Shown here: one piece after another, positions 52,465-61,198 of the stretch
How positions within the stretch are numbered: position 1 is the first letter of the stretch
How the letters are laid out: the number at the start of each line of letters is the position of its first letter
Origin: Virgibacillus siamensis
GTDB taxonomy: Bacteria > Bacillota > Bacilli > Bacillales > Amphibacillaceae
Length of the DNA: 64,000 nt
NCBI RefSeq assembly: GCF_900162695.1
Contig: NZ_FUIH01000007.1
Span: 1,426,001-1,490,000, forward strand
Direction: 5' to 3'
The notes under the pieces: generated by a model
What the model was told of the DNA's origin: nothing
Seen by the model: the letters and a program-made list of their open reading frames with translations, nothing else
Database searches by the model: none
Program-made: the position numbers and the translations under genes

Positions 52465-52830
52465 ATGGAATTTCTGGTAATAGCTTTAGTAATTGTGTTT
52501 GGCTTTCTGATGTTCAGATATTTCAGCCAGCGAAACGTTTTAAAAACACTGACAGAGGACCAGTTTCGTGAAGGATATCGTAAAGCCCAATTAATAGACG
52601 TCCGCGAACCGCAGGAATTTAAAAAAGGCCATATCCTTGGGGCACGGAACATTCCGCTTACACAAATGCGGCAGCGACTTGTGGAACTGCGGAAAGATAA
52701 GCCGGTTTACCTTTATTGTCAAAGCGGGTCCAGATCAGCGCGTGCTGCACAGTTGCTGCATAAAAAAGGGTATGAAGATCTAAATCAGCTAAAAGGCGGA
52801 TTCAAAAAATGGACAGGAAAGATTAAATAA
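52465..52830 (+). CDS. yqhL: Membrane-anchored rhodanese-like protein (YqhL)
   Basis: A 121-residue protein. An N-terminal helix (EFLVIALVIVFGFLMFRYF) anchors a rhodanese domain (about 30-121): IDVREPQEFKKGHILGARNI and the active-site cysteine loop YCQSGSRSARAA. Predicted sulfurtransferase or sulfur-carrier; substrate unknown. Own promoter and terminator. Confidence 0.92.
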   Translation: MEFLVIALVIVFGFLMFRYFSQRNVLKTLTEDQFREGYRKAQLIDVREPQEFKKGHILGARNIPLTQMRQRLVELRKDKPVYLYCQSGSRSARAAQLLHKKGYEDLNQLKGGFKKWTGKIK

Positions 52831-52855
52831 ATCAATATTTAATCTTTCTTAACTG

Positions 52856-52892
52856 TAAAAAATGGACGGGAAAACTCCCGCCCATTTTTTTA
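52856..52892. terminator. Bidirectional terminator between yqhL and gcvPB
   Basis: Stem AAAATGGACGGG with CCCGCCCATTTT (G-T/one mismatch) has A and T tracts on both sides, serving both convergent genes. Confidence 0.8.
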
Positions 52893-54353
52893 ATTTTCTT
52901 TTTGATAGCGCAAGACTGGTTTTCTTGCAGCTGTCGTTTCGTCCAACCGCTTCAAAATTGTGTTGTGTGGTGCCTCTTGAACAAGCTCAGGATCATTTTT
53001 AACTTCCTCTGAAATGGAGAGCATCGTATCAATGAAACCGTCCAATGTTTCTTTTGATTCCGTTTCGGTCGGTTCAACCATCATTGCCTCCTCCACATTC
53101 AGTGGGAAATAAATAGTTGGTGGATGATAGCCATAGTCAAGCAGACGTTTTGCTACATCCAATGTACGTACACCCAATTTTTTCTGCTTTTTACCGGACA
53201 ATACAAATTCATGTTTGCAATGCTGTGAATATGGAAGTACATATTCCTCCTCGAGTTTACGCATCATATAATTTGCATTCAGCACGGCATATTCACTGAC
53301 TTTTTTCAGTCCCTCCGCACCCATTGTCCGGATGTAAGTGTATGCCCGTAGATTAATGCCAAAGTTTCCGTAATATGGTTTGACTCGTCCGATTGACTGT
53401 GGACGATCATAATCAAAGAAATATTCATTATCCCGTTTTACCAGCAATGGTTTTGGCAAAAAGGCTTCCAGTTCAGCTGAAACACCAACAGGTCCTGAAC
53501 CGGGACCGCCACCGCCATGCGGACCGGTAAATGTCTTATGCAGATTTAAATGCACAACATCAAATCCCATATCTCCCGGGCGGGTATATCCCATAATCGC
53601 ATTCAGGTTTGCACCATCATAATACAATTTACCGCCTGCACCGTGAATAATTTCGGCCATTTCCAGAATTTCAGTCTCAAACAACCCCAAGGTATTTGGG
53701 TTTGTCAGCATAAGTGCTGCCGTTTCCTCATTAACAACACGTTTCAGGTCTTCCAGATCAACCAGGCCGTTTTCATTCGTTTTTACCGTAACAGCGTCAA
53801 AACCTGCAACTGTTGCGGATGCAGGGTTCGTTCCGTGGGCGGAATCCGGGACAATTACTTTTGATCGGTTGAAATCTCCATTTGCCTCATGAAAGGCCCG
53901 AATCATCATTAACCCTGTCCACTCACCTTGCGCCCCAGCTGAAGGCTGAAGCGATACTTCATGCATCCCTGTAATTTCCACCAGAGACTGCTGCAGATCA
54001 TACATCATTTCCATTGCACCCTGGACGCTTTTAACACTTTGCAGGGGATGGATATGACTGAATCCGGGGAGTCTCGCAACATCTTCATTAATTTTTGGAT
54101 TGTACTTCATTGTACACGATCCCAGCGGATAAAAGCCTGAATCAACACCATAGTTCCGATTGGATAAAGCTGTATAATGGCGCATAATTTCCAGTTCACT
54201 TATTTCCGGCAATTCCGGCGCTTCTTGTCGTACATATGTGTCTTCAAATTCACTGCCTAAATCAATTTCAGGTACATCCAGCTCGGGAAAACTGTAACTC
54301 GTCCTCCCTTCTTTGCTGCGTTCAAAAATCAATGGAAAGTCTGTATTAGCCAT
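52890..54353 (-). CDS. gcvPB: Glycine dehydrogenase (decarboxylating) subunit 2
   Basis: Catalytic P-protein subunit of the glycine cleavage system, 487 residues. The PLP lysine is in VHLNLHKTFTGPHGGGGPGS. SYNPKINEDVARLPGF-type start segment, VPDSAHGTNPASA and YYDGANLNAIMGYTRPGDMG are visible. Overlaps gcvPA by 8 bp. Confidence 0.96.
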   Translation of the reverse strand: MANTDFPLIFERSKEGRTSYSFPELDVPEIDLGSEFEDTYVRQEAPELPEISELEIMRHYTALSNRNYGVDSGFYPLGSCTMKYNPKINEDVARLPGFSHIHPLQSVKSVQGAMEMMYDLQQSLVEITGMHEVSLQPSAGAQGEWTGLMMIRAFHEANGDFNRSKVIVPDSAHGTNPASATVAGFDAVTVKTNENGLVDLEDLKRVVNEETAALMLTNPNTLGLFETEILEMAEIIHGAGGKLYYDGANLNAIMGYTRPGDMGFDVVHLNLHKTFTGPHGGGGPGSGPVGVSAELEAFLPKPLLVKRDNEYFFDYDRPQSIGRVKPYYGNFGINLRAYTYIRTMGAEGLKKVSEYAVLNANYMMRKLEEEYVLPYSQHCKHEFVLSGKKQKKLGVRTLDVAKRLLDYGYHPPTIYFPLNVEEAMMVEPTETESKETLDGFIDTMLSISEEVKNDPELVQEAPHNTILKRLDETTAARKPVLRYQKEN

Positions 54354-55695
54354 GGATATCCCCCAATTCCTTTACAAAAGTATCAATTTCTTCTTTTGTC
54401 CGAATTTCTGTTACAGCAATTAACATGTGCCCTTCTAATTCCGGGTAATCTCTTCCAAGATCATATCCGCCAATTATTCCCTTGGCCAGCAGTTGTTCAT
54501 TGACAGTTTCAGGATCTGCTGTAAACTTTACAACCAATTCATTAAAAAATGCACCATCAAATACTGCAGGGAAACCATTCTCTTCCAATTTCTGTTTGGC
54601 ATAACGTGCTTTTTGCATATTCAGAACTGCCATCTTCTTTAATCCGTGCTTACCTATTGAACTCATTGCAACAGAACTTGCCAGTGCATTCAGGGCCTGG
54701 TTTGAACAGATATTGGATGTTGCCTTATCACGTCTAATGTGTTGTTCTCGCGCCTGCAGCGTCAAAACAAATCCGCGGATACCATCTTCATCCTTCGTTT
54801 GTCCGACCAGTCGACCAGGAACTTTACGTTTCAATTTATCAGTTGTTGCAAAATAACCGCAATGCGGACCGCCAAACTGCGCAGGAATACCGAACACTTG
54901 CGTATCACCTACGACAATGTCTGCCCCAAAATCGCCGGGCGGTGTCATGTATCCCAGTGCAAGCGGGTTACTGGATACAATAAACATTGTCTTTTTCTGC
55001 TGTCTGATCAGTTCATTTATTTCTTTCAATGGTTCAACCTGACCGAAGAAATTCGGATATTGCATTACGACACTAGCCGTGTTTTCGTCCAGTTCATTCT
55101 TCAATTGGTCTAAATCAGTCTTTCCATTTTGCAAGCCGATTTCGACAATTTCAAGATTTGGAGCTTTTGCATACGTATCAATTACTGCGCGCGACTCGGG
55201 ATGAATTGCCTTCGATACAAGAATTTTTTTTCGTTTTGTCTGGCCGGCACTTAATGTTACCGCTTCTGCCAAGGCAGTTCCGCCATCGTACATGGAGGAG
55301 TTTGCTACCTCCATTCCAGTCAATTCGCAAATCATCGTCTGGAATTCGAAAATTGCTTGCAACTCACCTTGTGATATTTCAGGCTGGTATGGTGTATATG
55401 CAGTATAAAATTCAGATCTGGAAATGACGTGATCCACAACTGATGGAATAAAGTGGTCATATACCCCAGCCCCCAAAAACGACGTGTACTCCGTAAGGTT
55501 GGCATTTTTATTAGCCAGTGCTGACAATTCTTTTTTCAATTGTTGCTCATTCGCGGGTTTTTTCAGGTTAAGTTCCCCTTTAAACCGGATTTTTTCCGGT
55601 ATATCGGAAAACAAAGCCTCTGTACTTTCAACACCTATTGTATCAAGCATTTGTTGCTTATCATCTGCAGTCATCGGCAAATAACGAAATTCCAT
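54346..55695 (-). CDS. gcvPA: Glycine dehydrogenase (decarboxylating) subunit 1
   Basis: P-protein partner of GcvPB, 449 residues. FRYLPMTADDKQQMLDTIGV at the start, FLGAGVYDHFIPSVVDHVIS, YTPYQPEISQGELQAIFEFQ and FGGPHCGYFATTDKLKRKVP are family blocks. It is 12 bp after gcvT. Confidence 0.96.
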   Translation of the reverse strand: MEFRYLPMTADDKQQMLDTIGVESTEALFSDIPEKIRFKGELNLKKPANEQQLKKELSALANKNANLTEYTSFLGAGVYDHFIPSVVDHVISRSEFYTAYTPYQPEISQGELQAIFEFQTMICELTGMEVANSSMYDGGTALAEAVTLSAGQTKRKKILVSKAIHPESRAVIDTYAKAPNLEIVEIGLQNGKTDLDQLKNELDENTASVVMQYPNFFGQVEPLKEINELIRQQKKTMFIVSSNPLALGYMTPPGDFGADIVVGDTQVFGIPAQFGGPHCGYFATTDKLKRKVPGRLVGQTKDEDGIRGFVLTLQAREQHIRRDKATSNICSNQALNALASSVAMSSIGKHGLKKMAVLNMQKARYAKQKLEENGFPAVFDGAFFNELVVKFTADPETVNEQLLAKGIIGGYDLGRDYPELEGHMLIAVTEIRTKEEIDTFVKELGDIHG

Positions 55696-55707
55696 GTCAT
55701 TCCCTCC

Positions 55708-56814
55708 CTATTTATCTCGCTTATAAAATGGTGTTTTAACTACTATTGCCTTCAATTTCCTTTTCCGCACCTGAATAACTAATTCCGTACCTGGTTCGGT
55801 AAATTCTGTTTTAATTAAAGCCAGACCCACATTCTTTTGTAATGTTGGTGATTGTGTGCCTGTTGTAACAAAACCAATTCCAGTACCATCTTTGTATACC
55901 TCGTAACCTGTCCGCGGAATTCCTTTATCCACCATTTCAATTCCAACCAGTTTACGGTCTGTACCATTTTCGATTTGTTCCGAAAGTTTTTCTTTTCCAA
56001 TAAAATCGGATTCCTTTTTAACCTTTACAGCAAATTTCATTCCTGCTTCGACAGGTGTAATATCTTTAGAAAGCTCTTGTCCATACAATGGAAGGTTAGC
56101 TTCAAAACGCAATGTATCTCGTGCACCAAGCCCAATTGGTTCGATGCCGAGGTCCTCACCAGCATCCAATATTTTGTTCCACAAAACCCTTCCGGAATCG
56201 GCATTCATATAAATCTCAAAACCATCTTCTCCGGTATAGCCGGTACGTGAAACGATCGCTCCGTTATCTACTCCGGAAAAGGTTACCGGGTTTTCAAAAC
56301 GGAAAAACTTTATGCTGCTTAAATCTGTCTGCGTTAATTTTTGCAAAATTGTTTCCGCTTTAGGTCCTTGCAATGCCAATTGAACATATTCTGATGATTC
56401 ATTTGTGATCTCTGCACCGGTGTCATTTTGGTCCAGTAACCACTGAAAATCCTTGTCCGTATTAGCTGCATTCACAACAAGCAAATACAAATCCTGCTCA
56501 AGCATATAAACAATCAAATCATCTACCGTTCCACCGTCCTCATAACACATGAACGTATACTGAGCGCGTTTAGGTGTCAGTTTAGAAATATCATTGGTCA
56601 TGACTTTTTGCAGGAATGGTAAACTTTTTGACCCTTTCACAACGATTTCTCCCATATGTGACACGTCGAATAACCCTGCTTTTGTTCTGGTAACCTCGTG
56701 CTCGTGTTTAATGCCTTTGAATTGAACGGGCAGATTCCAACCGCCGAAGTCGACTGTCTTGCCTCCCAGTTTTTCATATTCCGGGAATAATGGTGTTCGC
56801 TTTAAATCACTCAT
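55708..56814 (-). CDS. gcvT: Aminomethyltransferase (glycine cleavage T protein)
   Basis: Transfers the methylene group from lipoylated H protein to THF, 368 residues. LFDVSHMGEIVVKG, GTVDDLIVYML, GYTGEDGFEIYM and GARDTLRFEANLPLYGQELS are family blocks. The start at 56814 has AGGAG 8 nt away; the in-frame GTG at 56823 overlaps that SD. The gene follows a glycine riboswitch. gcvH is not in the operon. Confidence 0.96.
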   Translation of the reverse strand: MSDLKRTPLFPEYEKLGGKTVDFGGWNLPVQFKGIKHEHEVTRTKAGLFDVSHMGEIVVKGSKSLPFLQKVMTNDISKLTPKRAQYTFMCYEDGGTVDDLIVYMLEQDLYLLVVNAANTDKDFQWLLDQNDTGAEITNESSEYVQLALQGPKAETILQKLTQTDLSSIKFFRFENPVTFSGVDNGAIVSRTGYTGEDGFEIYMNADSGRVLWNKILDAGEDLGIEPIGLGARDTLRFEANLPLYGQELSKDITPVEAGMKFAVKVKKESDFIGKEKLSEQIENGTDRKLVGIEMVDKGIPRTGYEVYKDGTGIGFVTTGTQSPTLQKNVGLALIKTEFTEPGTELVIQVRKRKLKAIVVKTPFYKRDK

Positions 56815-56837
56815 TCCATCCACTCCTTTTTGTGCAT

Positions 56838-57058
56838 TAAAATAGAGATTTCACTGATACAGAATCAGGAAATCTCTGTCCTTTCACCAGAAAGTTGCAC
56901 ACAATTGAAACGTCTTCATCGTTAAAAAGTGCTTGCTTCGTTGGTGGTTTACGAATAGTAAACACTCTCCAGAGGTGCGTCCTACAAGAGTCTTTTTTGC
57001 CTGAGAGATTCACATTCCGTTTGCTCCTTCGGCGTTACTAAAAGTAAGCTCTCCCCTT
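56838..57058 (-). promoter_or_regulatory. Tandem glycine riboswitch with terminator controlling gcvT-gcvPA-gcvPB
   Basis: Minus-strand aptamer 1 (about 56983-57058) has GGGGAGAGC, GCCGAAGGAGCAAAC and CTCTCAGGCAAAAAAG; aptamer 2 (about 56876-56980) has CTCTGGAGAG, CACCAACGAAGCAAG and CTTTCTGGTGAAAGGACAG. An expression hairpin follows: AGAGATTTC with GAAATCTCT (56844-56877) then ATTTT. Its 5' arm continues the aptamer 3' end, so glycine binding should prevent termination, an ON switch as in B. subtilis. Confidence 0.95.
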
Positions 57059-57207
57059 GTAATCATTCGCATAATGAAAATGGCATATTTGGTTATAATA
57101 TGTATCATACAAATGGAAATTTCTATTTTATGTTGCATTCATTATATCATATGAATCTTCATAGAAGTAGACAATTTATGAATTCATTTTTAAAGGGGGA
57201 GTCGGTT

Positions 57208-58860
57208 ATGGAACCGATTCGGATTGAAAAAGATTCTGCTTTCATTGATAATTTCCAGACATCGTTGGATGAAGGTGCCAAGATGTCCTCATGGAGCCTT
57301 TTTCAAATGGCCTATGAAGCGGAACTGACATCCATGGCACCATCATTTAATGGATTACGCACACTTGAGTTTCTGCCGCATGTAAACTTTCTTGAGCATC
57401 AGATCAGTTGTGCCGCACAAGTTATTGAAGAAATGAACGGGCGGGCAATCCTAGCGGATGAGGTCGGACTTGGTAAAACTATTGAAGCAGGATTGATTTT
57501 AAAAGAATACATGTTGCGCGGTCTAGTTAAAAAGGCGCTGATCCTTGTTCCGGCTTCTCTTGTTAACCAATGGGCAAAGGAATTAAATGAAAAATTTTAT
57601 ATACCGGCGATTACCCATCGTAAAAACTATCCATGGGATCAGAATCCAGTTATCATTTCTTCCATTGACCGGGCAAAACGTTCACCACATCGCGAAAAAA
57701 TTCTTGATGTCGATTACGATTTTATCCTGATTGATGAGGCACATAAACTGAAAAACCATAAAACACAAAACTTCAAATTTGTTCGTTCATTGAAAAAAAC
57801 ATATTGCCTCCTGTTAACAGCTACTCCAATTCAGAACAGGCTGGTGGAAATCTTTAACCTCGTTTCTATTCTGAAACCTGGTCATCTTGGTGACTATGAA
57901 TCATTTTTGGAGCAATATGGTACAAATCGGAACAAATTGAAGCAGGATGGTTATTTGAAACAATTAATCCAAAAAGTAATGATTCGAAATACACGACAAA
58001 ACACAAAATTTGATGACATCAAACGCAACATCGAAACAATTTGGGTGGATGCGAACGAACAGGAAAAAGATGTGTATCATTTACTCGAAAATATGACGAA
58101 TGGTTTCTCCCCATTTTCCAGAATAACGTTGCTCCGGGAAATATGCTCATCCCGTGAAGCATGTTATTTATCATTAAAAAAAATGGTTAAAAATGATGGA
58201 AATGAAGAATTGATCAGCCCTGTTATTGAAAAAATATCACAGCTGAAGAATCATTCAAAAGCAGAAAAGGTGCTGGATATTATCAAACGGATGAATGGTG
58301 AAAAATTTATTATTTTTACCGAATACCGGGCAACCCAATTATATTTGCAATGGTATCTCAAACAACACGATATTACTTCTGTTCCGTTCAGGGGCGGATT
58401 TAAGAAAAGTAAAAAGGACTGGATGAAACAATTATTTGAGAATCATGCCCAAGTTCTTATTGCAACTGAGGCTGGCGGTGAGGGAATTAACCTGCAGTTT
58501 TGCAACAACTTGATTAACTATGATCTGCCGTGGAATCCGATGCGCCTTGAACAGAGAATTGGACGTATACACCGGTATGGTCAGGAAAATAATGTTCACA
58601 TCTTTAATTTTGCGATTAGGGATACGGTTGAAGAGCATATTATGACCTTGCTCTATGAAAAAATTAATTTGTTTGAAAAAATCATTGGTAATCTTGACAG
58701 CATATTGGCGGAACTGAACATCACCGACATTGAATCAGAAATTCAAACGATTTTTTCCGAATCAGCATCTGCGGGGGAAGCAAGAATTAAAATGAACAAT
58801 CTTTCTTCTGTCATTAATGATGCCGGGAATTATATGGAGGAACAGCAATATGGCAATTAA
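57208..58860 (+). CDS. yqhH: SNF2-family helicase-like ATPase (YqhH)
   Basis: A 550-residue SWI/SNF-type ATPase. Walker A ADEVGLGKTIEAGL, DEAH box ILIDEAHKLKNH, LLTATPIQNRLVEIFNL (motif III region), ATEAGGEGINLQFCN (V) and EQRIGRIHRYGQENNV (VI). No N-terminal SWIM domain. Role unknown, presumably remodelling nucleic-acid complexes. The start at 57208 has GGGGGAG 6 nt away; upstream in-frame ATGs reach back to 57100 without SD. Divergent from gcvT and overlapping yqhG. Confidence 0.92.
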   Translation: MEPIRIEKDSAFIDNFQTSLDEGAKMSSWSLFQMAYEAELTSMAPSFNGLRTLEFLPHVNFLEHQISCAAQVIEEMNGRAILADEVGLGKTIEAGLILKEYMLRGLVKKALILVPASLVNQWAKELNEKFYIPAITHRKNYPWDQNPVIISSIDRAKRSPHREKILDVDYDFILIDEAHKLKNHKTQNFKFVRSLKKTYCLLLTATPIQNRLVEIFNLVSILKPGHLGDYESFLEQYGTNRNKLKQDGYLKQLIQKVMIRNTRQNTKFDDIKRNIETIWVDANEQEKDVYHLLENMTNGFSPFSRITLLREICSSREACYLSLKKMVKNDGNEELISPVIEKISQLKNHSKAEKVLDIIKRMNGEKFIIFTEYRATQLYLQWYLKQHDITSVPFRGGFKKSKKDWMKQLFENHAQVLIATEAGGEGINLQFCNNLINYDLPWNPMRLEQRIGRIHRYGQENNVHIFNFAIRDTVEEHIMTLLYEKINLFEKIIGNLDSILAELNITDIESEIQTIFSESASAGEARIKMNNLSSVINDAGNYMEEQQYGN

Positions 58861-59626
58861 CAACCTGAATGAATTTTTATATGATTATTTTGCTGCTCAC
58901 CATTGCAACATCTTATCGAACCAAAGCGGAATACTGCATGTGAAGCTCACCGAAGAAATGGATCGTGCTTTAATGAACCGTCCATTTTATTGGCATTACA
59001 TTAAAAAAATCGGGCAGCCGGGAGAACCAATGGAACTTACACTGATCACGGAACCTTCCAAAAATGATGTTAAAGGAGAATGGATCCATTTTGGAAGTCC
59101 CAGGCTGCAACAAATAACCAATCATTTAAAAAATAACGAAAAACATACAAAACTGTTTCAAAAAATGGAAACGGGACAAAAGACAGCACTTTTTCCATGG
59201 CTAGTTATGAATATAAAAATCAGCTACTGCGGTAAGCAAAAGAAAGACGAAATGATTTCAATCGGGCTTCAGCTGATTAATGGGTCCATGCGTCTTGAAA
59301 TGATGGAAATGCTGAAAGAAATAGAACTCCAAACAACGATTTCTGATTTTTGTTATACAATTTCCCCAATTATAATGCCGAAAAGCGGCTATCGTCGTAT
59401 GGAAAATGTTATTGAAGGGTATATCAAGGAGCAGGAACACGACTGGGCTGATGCATCATTAAAAACAATGCAGGAGGAGATAGATCTTGTGAAGCACTTT
59501 TATCGAAGCGATGATGGTGATCGGGAACAGGAGATGCAAAAAGAAATTGACGAGATAAGAAAACGATATGATCCTTATATCACATTTGAACCAATAAATG
59601 GTGGTTTATTTTATCTTGCTCAGTAA
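58850..59626 (+). CDS. yqhG: YqhG family protein
   Basis: A 258-residue protein of the YqhG family, always paired with yqhH. Early sequence NLNEFLYDYFAAHHC and the C-terminal end YITFEPINGGLFYLAQ are recognisable. It contains a charged helical segment (about 200-240). Function unknown. The start at 58850, 8 nt after GGAGG, overlaps yqhH by 11 bp, suggesting the two proteins are made together. Confidence 0.88.
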   Translation: MAINNLNEFLYDYFAAHHCNILSNQSGILHVKLTEEMDRALMNRPFYWHYIKKIGQPGEPMELTLITEPSKNDVKGEWIHFGSPRLQQITNHLKNNEKHTKLFQKMETGQKTALFPWLVMNIKISYCGKQKKDEMISIGLQLINGSMRLEMMEMLKEIELQTTISDFCYTISPIIMPKSGYRRMENVIEGYIKEQEHDWADASLKTMQEEIDLVKHFYRSDDGDREQEMQKEIDEIRKRYDPYITFEPINGGLFYLAQ

Positions 59627-59658
59627 GAAACAGGCTGCATCATATGCAAGCCTGTTTC
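59627..59658. terminator. Hairpin between convergent yqhG and yqzE
   Basis: A long stem GAAACAGGCT-GCAT / ATGC-AAGCCTGTTTC with a tiny loop starts 1 bp after the yqhG stop. T tracts are short, so terminator strength is uncertain. Confidence 0.6.
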
Positions 59659-59839
59659 AGCTGCTGTCCTTCTTTAGTGTGGATTTTAACGCAAACGGCA
59701 ACATTCCGAGCCATTTGCTTGAATATACTGCAGGTTCGGACTTTCGCTGAGACCTGCGTGTTTTTCGCTCTTCAGGTGTTGAGTCAATGAATGACGTAAA
59801 TTCCTGTGTCATAAATTTTATATACTCGTTCCCTTTCAT
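59657..59839 (-). CDS. yqzE: YqzE family small protein
   Basis: A 60-residue basic protein: NEYIKFMTQEFTSFIDSTPE, then EERKTRRSQRK, ending in a hydrophobic/aromatic WLGMLPFALKS. This matches YqzE, which lies downstream of comG in B. subtilis. Function unknown. Confidence 0.82.
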   Translation of the reverse strand: MKGNEYIKFMTQEFTSFIDSTPEERKTRRSQRKSEPAVYSSKWLGMLPFALKSTLKKDSS

Positions 59840-59884
59840 AATGCCACCTCTTTGGAATAAATCTTCAGTAATAGTATCAGCTTT

Positions 59885-60397
59885 TTATTCAACATTTATT
59901 CCTTTGTTCCAATTCAGTTCTTCCTTTATTTCCTCCGCGATCATAATTGGTTCTTTATCATCCGTCGTAATTGTAATACCGGCGCAATCCCGATAAATTT
60001 CAATTCTTTTCTGGAACAGATTCTTTTTTTCCTGAATGTCACGATTCCATAATGGTCTTCCAGTGTCATTATGTAACCTTGCCTGTATCTGTTCAAATGA
60101 AGTATGTAAATAAACAATAACCCCATTGTCTTTCATAAAGGATATATTTTCGTCCCTTTCAACAATACCACCGCCTGTTGAAATAACGGCTGCACCGTTG
60201 GGAACCTCCTTCAGTACAGATGTTTCGTAACTGCGAAATGTATTTTCGCCATATGTTGAGAAAATTTTTGGAATGGGTCCGTATTTTTCTTCAATCAATG
60301 CATCTGTATCAACATAACCACTACCCATTAAATTACTCAAGATTTTGCCAACAGTACTTTTGCCACTGCCCATAAATCCAATTAAATAAATGGTCAT
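59885..60397 (-). CDS. aroK: Shikimate kinase
   Basis: Phosphorylates shikimate, 170 residues. Walker A GFMGSGKSTVGKIL, the DTD motif in YVDTDALIEEKYG, and STGGGIVERDENI for shikimate binding. In B. subtilis this gene (aroI) lies elsewhere; here it is next to yqzE and the comG cluster. Works with aroQ at 46.3 kb. Confidence 0.95.
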   Translation of the reverse strand: MTIYLIGFMGSGKSTVGKILSNLMGSGYVDTDALIEEKYGPIPKIFSTYGENTFRSYETSVLKEVPNGAAVISTGGGIVERDENISFMKDNGVIVYLHTSFEQIQARLHNDTGRPLWNRDIQEKKNLFQKRIEIYRDCAGITITTDDKEPIMIAEEIKEELNWNKGINVE

Positions 60398-60463
60398 TTC
60401 ATAATCCCCTTCACCTAGAATCTGTTTATTAAAAAGAACTTTATCCCTAATTTAATCTTTTAC

Positions 60464-60546
60464 CGAATCCTTCACAATAGCGACTCGTCAATATAAGTCA
60501 ATGATCACGTAGTACAAGTTTACATCAGGAACGGACATTGGTGAAG
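60464..60546 (+). pseudogene. Decayed fragment of comGA
   Basis: Seventy-two bases (60474-60545) align without gaps to codons 47-70 of the intact comGA (62404-62475) with 57 identities. The translation keeps QYKS, YKFTSG and DIGE of ComGA (16 of 24 residues) but has an in-frame TAG at 60510 where ComGA has Tyr59. A further CGAATCCTTCAC (60464-60475) matches CGAATCCTGCAC after a 5-nt deletion. Similarity stops abruptly at 60546. It is a remnant of a second comGA copy. The surrounding 60398-60463 holds nothing else recognised. Confidence 0.8.
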
Positions 60547-60550
60547 ACAA

Positions 60551-60602
60551 TTTGCAAAATGCGTGCTGAAGAATTTCCAATTCTCCAAACACGCATTTGC
60601 AT
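60551..60602 (-). terminator. Terminator of the DUF1540 gene
   Basis: A long hairpin: TGCAAATGCGTG pairs with CACGCATTTTGCA and an inner GAATT/AATTC helix, with a T-rich exit on the minus strand. It begins where the comGA remnant ends. Confidence 0.55.
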
Positions 60603-60668
60603 CATTCATCAGCAAAACAAGAAGCCATCCATGATGGCCATCAGTAAAAAATGGAATGGACTAACTGT

Positions 60669-60824
60669 TTATACAATTGGTTCAAACGTTTTACAATCGG
60701 TTTCCTCTGTTGTTCTTGCTTTCGCTTGATTATGGGTAACTACATATATCCGATCAGCATTACAAACGTTGCCATCTCCCCAATATTTACAGTTTTTGAC
60801 TTCACAAAGTACATCCTTTGCCAT
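60669..60824 (-). CDS. DUF1540 domain protein
   Basis: A 51-residue protein missed by length filters. VLCEVKNCKYWGDGNVCNAD and ETDCKTFEP place four cysteines in the C-x4-C-x8-C ... C pattern of DUF1540, a small probable metal-binding domain found in sporeformers. SD GGAGGTG 6 nt before the ATG. Function unknown. Lies in the accessory stretch before comGA. Confidence 0.85.
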   Translation of the reverse strand: MAKDVLCEVKNCKYWGDGNVCNADRIYVVTHNQAKARTTEETDCKTFEPIV

Positions 60825-60910
60825 TTAAACACCTCCTTCATCCATATTATTGACAAACAAAAGACATATATAAAAACGATTGCGAATTTCCTAATATTAT
60901 CATTTAGCCC

Positions 60911-60954
60911 AAAAAAAATCCTAATAGGGGTGGAGTTGCTTATTCCCTATTAGG
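60911..60954 (-). terminator. Terminator, minus strand
   Basis: Perfect 10-bp stem CCTAATAGGG / CCCTATTAGG with a 15-nt loop followed on the minus strand by ATTTTTTTT. It is the first terminator downstream of the secreted protein gene at 61199-61822, leaving a long 3' untranslated stretch of about 250 nt. Confidence 0.7.
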
Positions 60955-60983
60955 AATTAATTACTAACTTGTTCCTTAGAATT

Positions 60984-61010
60984 GAGGGACCGCAAACCCC
61001 CTCTTTTTTA
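60984..61010 (+). terminator. Orphan plus-strand terminator
   Basis: GAGGG-N10-CCCTC followed by TTTTTT on the plus strand. No plus-strand gene lies upstream within several hundred bases, so it may end an unannotated small RNA. The remainder of 60825-61198 shows no supported gene. Confidence 0.55.
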
Positions 61011-61198
61011 TTGTCCTGAAAGTCAATAAAATGATCTTTATGCAATGTTTGATGATAAGCGTTTCATATGTCGGTCACGTCCATGTGTATTATTTGCAAC
61101 TATATCAAGAATTTTCCAGCTTCCTGAAAAGCTCCTCTTCACATCTAACATCCTGCCCATACAAAATGGATGGATCGTTCTTAAACAGCTGTCTGTCG

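Noticed and set aside
60538..60729. Plus-strand frame of 63 codons
   Set aside because: It starts inside the comGA remnant, crosses a hairpin and overlaps the well-supported DUF1540 gene on the other strand; no SD.
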